A DNA stretch of 23,887 nucleotides from a virus. The position numbers and the translations under genes are program-made. Under the pieces are notes generated by a model. That model was not told the DNA's origin. It saw only the letters and a list, made by a program, of their open reading frames with translations, and ran no database searches. How positions within the stretch are numbered: position 1 is the first letter of the stretch; every line of letters begins with the position of its first letter. The DNA lies in the IMG/VR virus record IMGVR_UViG_3300049893_001323, positions 1 to 23,887 of that record; one strand, written 5' to 3'. Below, in pieces: positions 18,860 to 23,887 of the stretch.

Positions 18860-21800
18860 ATGGCAACTTTTTCAGCAGCGGGGCAGAAAAGCTCAGTTCT
18901 CCTAGTTGGTCTCCGGGACACAATTAATATTGTGCTCGACGACGGCGCGGGCACGTTTAGTGGCACAATTGAGCTACAAGGCTCTACTAACGGGTTTGCT
19001 ACCTACGACGTTATTAGATCTTACACGGGGAATATTACCGACGAGTATCAATACCAAGAGAGTGAATATCTCTTTCTCCGCCTTGTCTGTACCGCGTACT
19101 CTGGAGATTCCATTGATTACACCTTTGAAGTTGATAAGACTGTAGCCGATAAGCTACGCTTCCATGAACACTATATTATTGATAAGAAAGGGCATACCTC
19201 TGCAGAATTCACTCACGCAGGTATCGATGTCAAAGGTGAACTTACCGTAAATGGGGCTCCGGTGCCTACCGGAAATGGGTTCCTTTTTCTCGATCCCGTT
19301 GGTGATGCGACTACCGATACCTTCCAGATTCAGCAAGCTATGGACAACCTGGGCGACGAAGGCGGGACAATCTTCCTCGGCCCGGGTGACTGGTATATCA
19401 ACAGCACTCTGACGAAAGAGTGGACTACGACCTGGACTCCGTTAATTAAGTTCCAGGGCTACGGAATGTATTCTACCCGGCTCATTAATCAACTTGCCAC
19501 CGATGATTACATCTTCGACTTCACCACGTCCACGGATTATGTGTACGGCACTGGGTTGACGTTCCATGATATGTCGTTCCAAGGTGAGGGATACACTGCG
19601 GCGAATCATAGAGGCGGAGTATTAATCCGCGGCGTATGGCATGTTAACTTCCAACGCTGCAATTTTTCCAATCTATCTGGAGACGCTATTACGATCAACA
19701 ATGAATCAGTCGCCTCATCTTCCGCGGGTGACCGTCAGACCTCGCTCTATGTTGACATTGCAAATTGCACATTCGACGATATCGGCGGGTGGGCCATCGA
19801 CGCGGGAGCGTCTATCGCTGCGATTAACGTGAAGCAATGCTACTCCTCGCGCGCTGGCGGGTTCTTCCGCGGCAAACCGCTCCTCGCTTCTTATATCGAG
19901 AACTGTGGTATCGCGTACTGTCAACGCAATACGGCAATCCGTATCGATAACCGTGGCCGCGCAGCGGCACGCTTGATGCACATTCGTAATACTGGATTCG
20001 AAGGCAACCTGATGGGGGATATCTACCTTAGTGGTAACCTCCATGAAGTTAATAACGTCAGCTTTGTCGATGCTAAGGTTACTGGTACCGACGATCGCGA
20101 CGAATCCCCGCAAGGCGTATACGGGATTCGTTTCGGGGATGATTACGACGCTTCGGGGTCCGATGGTGTTCTTGGCGCGGTATCTGATAAGGTACAGACC
20201 TTTACCGCAGCCTCAGCAAACTTTCCGGAGACTGTTGTCGGTCAATGTATCTATGTTTACGAGGAAGGCGATTTCGAATTATCCTACCCCATCGTTGGGT
20301 GGAATAGCGCTACCTCGATTGACATCTACGCCCCAGAAGGCGCTGCGCACGCTGGCCCCCTAGAGTGGGAGACCGGATTCCCCTGCGCGATGGCGAAGTT
20401 TGAACGAGCTAACGTTGTCATTGTCGGTATGGGTGAATCGGCTACTATCGCCGCAGCCCGCGGGTCCTTTTTACCCTCAGTCACCGCTCCTGATGGTAGC
20501 AATAACCAATACCTCCAACCCGGCTCGCTCGGCGGGCGTTTCCGATCAACCATTGTCGGTTCGGATGTAACTATCCTTGATTCTGCTACCCCAGGAAATA
20601 ACGGCACCTTCGCAATTACTGCCGTGGAGCCCCTCTTTGGATATGGCACGGCTGGGGGAACTATCTCCGCCCCGGTCGCCAACGAGCAGACTATTACCAT
20701 CACTAGTCTATCCGGCACGATCCCAGCTAACTGCGTAGGCAAGTATATCCACGTAACGGATACAACGAACCCAGCGAATACCGGGTTGTTTGTCATTACT
20801 ACCAAGGTGAGTGCAAACTCGGTTAAGTATCTGAACCCCGCCGGTGGCGCCGAAACAAACGCTAGCTTTGCAGCCTGGATCGGACCTTGGGTTGAGTATA
20901 ACAATGCCGCCGGTGCGGCAGATATCTCCACCGACTTTAGTTGGCGCACGGAAGGCCCCGGTGGCACTCGTTTCTGGAAGTGGGATACATTCTACATCGG
21001 CGATTATCAATACAACTACTACAATAAAATCGGACCGCACTATGGCCAGCTTTTTGCCGACGGGTATAACGACAACGTCAAACATCTGCGGTTGAATACC
21101 GGCCCGCTCCCGGAATTAGACTACGAGTTTCTCGGTCGTGCCGTCACCCCGTATAACGCGGTATATGATGCCGGAAACGTGGCGACGGGTTCGTATACCC
21201 CCGATCTCTCACTCGGTGCTCACCACGTAGTCGATGTCACCCTAGAAGGGGATTTCACCATAAATCTTCCGACACAGACCCCGTATACTTCCGGCCCGGA
21301 GTTGTCTTTCTTCATTCGTAACATGGTCGGAGCAGATACGACCGTGAACCTATTATGGGATGCCTCCTATAATATGCCACCCCATATTCAGACCAATCTA
21401 AGTAACTCGATGGGTGTTCTCGCCCGGTTCTACTGGGAAGATTCGATTTCTGATTGGGTATGCACCTCATATACATGCCCTCAATTCGAGACACATAACC
21501 GGAAGAATCAATACGCCGACCTGAGCATCACCGACGACTTTTACCATCCGCAATGGGTCAAGGGGGCGTATCATCGTCTTGACTTTAATACCTACGGCGA
21601 AGTGCTCATCGGTTCTTCGACGAGCTTCTTTACATACGATAAGCCCGACTATCACGGCGCGCAGATGTGGATGCGTATTGCCTGCACCGATTCTGGTGGT
21701 GGTGGCGGGAGATCGATTACCCCGGTGTTCTATCAGAGCGGTACTGCGGCCAGTCTATCGGCAAACAGTGGTGCCCCGAATTTTACCCAGACTCTCACCG

Positions 21801-23863
21801 CGGCAGTCGGCGTTGATTTCCACTCCTTCATCGACGGGGATACTATCCTACTTACTGGTAGTGCCCTTGGGAACAACGGAACATTTGACGTAGTAAGTTT
21901 CAACCCCGCTAATCCAAATGAAATTGTTATCACAAACCCAACCGGAGTAGCCGAAGGGGCGGTCCTTAACTGGTTCCGAAGCACTCAGTACGACACATTA
22001 AGTAATATCATTCGCCCGATTCCTTACGGGACGCACGCACATTTCTTGTGGGAATGGGATGATGCGTTCAACAAATGGATTCTTAAGTCCTATCAACCAA
22101 GCCAAGGCTCTGCCCAGGATTTCAAAGCCTCCGAATCAGATGGCACCGTAGCCGCAGCGACCTATACCCCGGATTACGGGCAAGGGACTATGTTCGATGT
22201 TACGTTTAGCTCTAGCGGCACCGTGACTGTTGCTAACTTGGATAATTTCGACGCCGCCGATAATTCTCTGAATGGTACTGAAGTGTTCTTCCGGATTACG
22301 GCTAGTCCTGGAGCGGGATTAACTACTACCATTGCCTGGGACACAGAATTTAACGTAGGCAATTTGAAAGATAATACGATTGCCAACGGAACATATCGAA
22401 TCTATCGATTTCTATTCGACGCAGGGCTGAATCGGTTTAGCTTAATTAGTCTTTATGACTCGACATCCAGTAAGAATATCTATATGGTTCGGTCTACGAA
22501 TTTAGCGTTCACCGCGGCCACACTTACTCCGGATATCGCCACAGCGACGTGGTATGACATCGACGTAACCTCTGGGGCGGCTGTAACTATCGCTGCACCT
22601 ACCTTCGTAGATGATATCAGCGGGACCGAACTGGTTATCCGGTTGAGGAACAAAACGGGAGCACTGATTACATTCACCTGGAACGGAGTGTATCGCTTCG
22701 CTGGCACTGGACACACAACGTTAACCGCACTCAACGATTATATGTTGGCGAAGTTCTATTATGATAGCTCGTTCAATGGTTGGTTCCCGGATGGTTTCTA
22801 CAAGTCTACCGGAAGCGGTACGGTTGCGCTAACCGAACTTGATACATCTAGTCTGTCAGCCTCCCAGGCGGTATTCACTGATGGAAGCAAGGCCCTCGTA
22901 AGCAACGCGATTACCGGAACTGGTAACGTGGTTATGTCCGCCTCGCCGACACTGACGGGTACCGCGTCGTTAGCGAATCTTACGGTTTCTACGAATACAA
23001 CCTTATCGAACTTAACCGCTTCCCGGGCAGTCTTTACCGATGGGAGCAAGATTCTGACGAGCAACGCGATTACTGGAACTGGTAACGTGGTTATGTCGGC
23101 GTCTCCTACGCTGACAGGAACCATTAGCGCCGCAGATATCAGCGCAAGCGGAACTATTACAGGTACTACAGCAGTATCCGCCCCCGCGATTATACGCGGA
23201 GGGTTTACCACGATGACCGCTCTTGCTGGCGGGGGACTTCCAACGCTCGCAGCTAATTGTATATCAACTCCGTGGACGTATGTCGGAACTTGTGCAACTA
23301 ACGGGGATTCAATTCGACTTCCCACAACGCCTACCGCAGGAGATATGTATTTTGTTATTAACGGCGGGGCGAAGGATTGTGCTATTTGGCCTCACACAGG
23401 AGATACCATAGGCAATCTTGCGGTGAATACTCCTATGCAACTGCACCCAGATTGTCGTATAGGGTTTGTCGCTGAATCCGCGTCTCAGTGGAGATTCTTC
23501 TCGACTTCTATGCGATATATCTCTCTAGGCGATCTCTCGGCTAACCATTTCGCGTTAGGTGATATTACTGCGGATGGAACGTACCGGGATTTATCTTTGA
23601 CTTCGATTATCCCCCCGTCAGCGTATGGCAAACTCATTCATTTCAAGGTTCGCTTAGATACCGCCTCTTCTGCGGAATGCGTCCTCCGCACAAATGGATA
23701 CTCTAACACCGTTAATATCGGCGGTACTCGAAGTGAAACAGTAAATAATTTAGATGACACATTTGTTGAATGTGATTCTAATGGTGTGATTGAATATTCA
23801 GTAGGCGCAGCAGCTAGTTCGTTTGTATTAACCGTTCGAGGCTATTGGGTCTGGAGCATGTAA
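18860..23863 (+). CDS. Large modular tail fibre / tailspike (1667 residues)
   Basis: GGAG lies six bases before the ATG, encoded by the end of the preceding gene. Residues 1-135 form a beta-rich, likely virion-binding part. Residues 145-420 look like a right-handed beta-helix of the pectate-lyase type (DTFQIQQAMDNLGDEGG, then many short strand-turn coils), as in tailspikes that bind or cut surface polysaccharides; no catalytic set could be picked. Small modules around an N-G-T-F core occur at about 445-503, 565-600, 606-676 and 975-1039. Modules beginning Y/LTPD occur at about 778-871, 1102-1200 and 1222-1315, and a divided fourth at about 888-1078. Two near-identical 53-residue repeats lie at 1337-1421, followed by a C-terminal beta domain (about 1560-1667), probably for trimerisation. 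Confidence 0.85.
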   Translation: MATFSAAGQKSSVLLVGLRDTINIVLDDGAGTFSGTIELQGSTNGFATYDVIRSYTGNITDEYQYQESEYLFLRLVCTAYSGDSIDYTFEVDKTVADKLRFHEHYIIDKKGHTSAEFTHAGIDVKGELTVNGAPVPTGNGFLFLDPVGDATTDTFQIQQAMDNLGDEGGTIFLGPGDWYINSTLTKEWTTTWTPLIKFQGYGMYSTRLINQLATDDYIFDFTTSTDYVYGTGLTFHDMSFQGEGYTAANHRGGVLIRGVWHVNFQRCNFSNLSGDAITINNESVASSSAGDRQTSLYVDIANCTFDDIGGWAIDAGASIAAINVKQCYSSRAGGFFRGKPLLASYIENCGIAYCQRNTAIRIDNRGRAAARLMHIRNTGFEGNLMGDIYLSGNLHEVNNVSFVDAKVTGTDDRDESPQGVYGIRFGDDYDASGSDGVLGAVSDKVQTFTAASANFPETVVGQCIYVYEEGDFELSYPIVGWNSATSIDIYAPEGAAHAGPLEWETGFPCAMAKFERANVVIVGMGESATIAAARGSFLPSVTAPDGSNNQYLQPGSLGGRFRSTIVGSDVTILDSATPGNNGTFAITAVEPLFGYGTAGGTISAPVANEQTITITSLSGTIPANCVGKYIHVTDTTNPANTGLFVITTKVSANSVKYLNPAGGAETNASFAAWIGPWVEYNNAAGAADISTDFSWRTEGPGGTRFWKWDTFYIGDYQYNYYNKIGPHYGQLFADGYNDNVKHLRLNTGPLPELDYEFLGRAVTPYNAVYDAGNVATGSYTPDLSLGAHHVVDVTLEGDFTINLPTQTPYTSGPELSFFIRNMVGADTTVNLLWDASYNMPPHIQTNLSNSMGVLARFYWEDSISDWVCTSYTCPQFETHNRKNQYADLSITDDFYHPQWVKGAYHRLDFNTYGEVLIGSSTSFFTYDKPDYHGAQMWMRIACTDSGGGGGRSITPVFYQSGTAASLSANSGAPNFTQTLTAAVGVDFHSFIDGDTILLTGSALGNNGTFDVVSFNPANPNEIVITNPTGVAEGAVLNWFRSTQYDTLSNIIRPIPYGTHAHFLWEWDDAFNKWILKSYQPSQGSAQDFKASESDGTVAAATYTPDYGQGTMFDVTFSSSGTVTVANLDNFDAADNSLNGTEVFFRITASPGAGLTTTIAWDTEFNVGNLKDNTIANGTYRIYRFLFDAGLNRFSLISLYDSTSSKNIYMVRSTNLAFTAATLTPDIATATWYDIDVTSGAAVTIAAPTFVDDISGTELVIRLRNKTGALITFTWNGVYRFAGTGHTTLTALNDYMLAKFYYDSSFNGWFPDGFYKSTGSGTVALTELDTSSLSASQAVFTDGSKALVSNAITGTGNVVMSASPTLTGTASLANLTVSTNTTLSNLTASRAVFTDGSKILTSNAITGTGNVVMSASPTLTGTISAADISASGTITGTTAVSAPAIIRGGFTTMTALAGGGLPTLAANCISTPWTYVGTCATNGDSIRLPTTPTAGDMYFVINGGAKDCAIWPHTGDTIGNLAVNTPMQLHPDCRIGFVAESASQWRFFSTSMRYISLGDLSANHFALGDITADGTYRDLSLTSIIPPSAYGKLIHFKVRLDTASSAECVLRTNGYSNTVNIGGTRSETVNNLDDTFVECDSNGVIEYSVGAAASSFVLTVRGYWVWSM
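22869..23120 (+). repeat. Two direct repeats of 159 bp period inside the fibre gene
   Basis: Bases from 22869 and from 23029 encode the same sequence, beginning AVFTDGSK and including SNAITGTGNVVMSASPT, shifted by 53 residues. The DNA is also close: GCAACGCGATTAC, GGAACTGGTAACGTGG and TTATGTC are shared exactly, with mostly third-position changes elsewhere. In-frame recombination between the copies could shorten or lengthen the fibre by 53 residues. Confidence 0.85.
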
Positions 23864-23875
23864 GGAGGAATTAAT

Positions 23876-23887
23876 ATGGCATCATTT
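23876..23887 (+). CDS. Start of the next gene (cut by window edge)
   Basis: After the fibre stop, AAGGAGG (23862-23868) is followed seven bases later by ATGGCATCATTT (Met-Ala-Ser-Phe), which runs to the window end. The strong ribosome binding site makes it a credible gene start. Nothing can be said about its product; a tail or fibre-associated protein would fit the position. Confidence 0.6.

Noticed and set aside
19715-20967. Antisense frames of 132 and 213 codons within the fibre gene
   Set aside because: The sense frame is continuous with clear repeats and beta-helix pattern. The antisense products are Val/Pro/Ala-rich shadows.

Overview
The window is a stretch of a tailed double-stranded DNA bacteriophage genome (Caudoviricetes). 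A T7-like head-to-tail portal protein sits behind a large terminase, which suggests podovirus morphology. Genes are packed almost without gaps. They form two divergent blocks that read away from a central non-coding region at about 8500-9325. No integrase, repressor, rRNA or tRNA is visible. The host cannot be named. Three predicted lipoproteins show only that the products are made in a bacterium with a lipoprotein export pathway.

Left block (minus strand, 8499 down to 1): the replication operon. It opens with about a dozen small unknown genes, including a 49-residue and a 26-residue product. It continues through small zinc-binding proteins, an SF2 DEAD/DEAH helicase, four tandem small paralogues ending in a Pro-Trp-Glu motif, a family A DNA polymerase with a 3'-5' exonuclease domain, a 52-residue lipoprotein, a PQ-loop (SemiSWEET-like) membrane protein, a VRR-NUC nuclease and the start of a primase-like gene cut by the window edge. 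Most junctions are ATGA, GTGA or TAATG overlaps, so the block is probably one translationally coupled transcript. A good sigma70-type promoter (TTTACA, 17 bp, TATCAT) lies at its head.

Centre (8500-9325): nine GTTACC hexamers, six of them in opposed triplets; three copies of a GCGAAATCATT element; an AT-rich stretch; a GC-rich hairpin; an A/T tract; and a rightward promoter (TTGACA, 17 bp, TAGTCT) overlapped by an inverted repeat. This is the best candidate for a replication origin and/or the control switch between the two blocks.

Right block (plus strand, 9326 to the end): a Phd/YefM-like small protein, a lipoprotein with a metzincin-type zinc protease signature, a calcineurin-like phosphoesterase, the small terminase, then a cargo of small genes (HExxH protein, zinc ribbons, Cys-rich lipoprotein, DUF1599-like protein). 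These precede the large terminase, a GNAT acetyltransferase, a small coiled-coil protein, the portal, three small beta-rich proteins, and a 1667-residue modular tail fibre or tailspike. The major capsid protein is not in the window, although it often follows the portal closely in T7-like podoviruses.

The main points for a second look are the small Pro-Trp-Glu paralogues, whose C-terminal codons also form the ribosome binding site of the next gene; the lipoprotein plus PQ-loop pair inside the replication operon; the iteron-like central region; the Phd-like gene with its palindromic operator; and the terminase genes split by about 2 kb of cargo. Every function here is read by eye from motifs and gene order. 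No database search was run.
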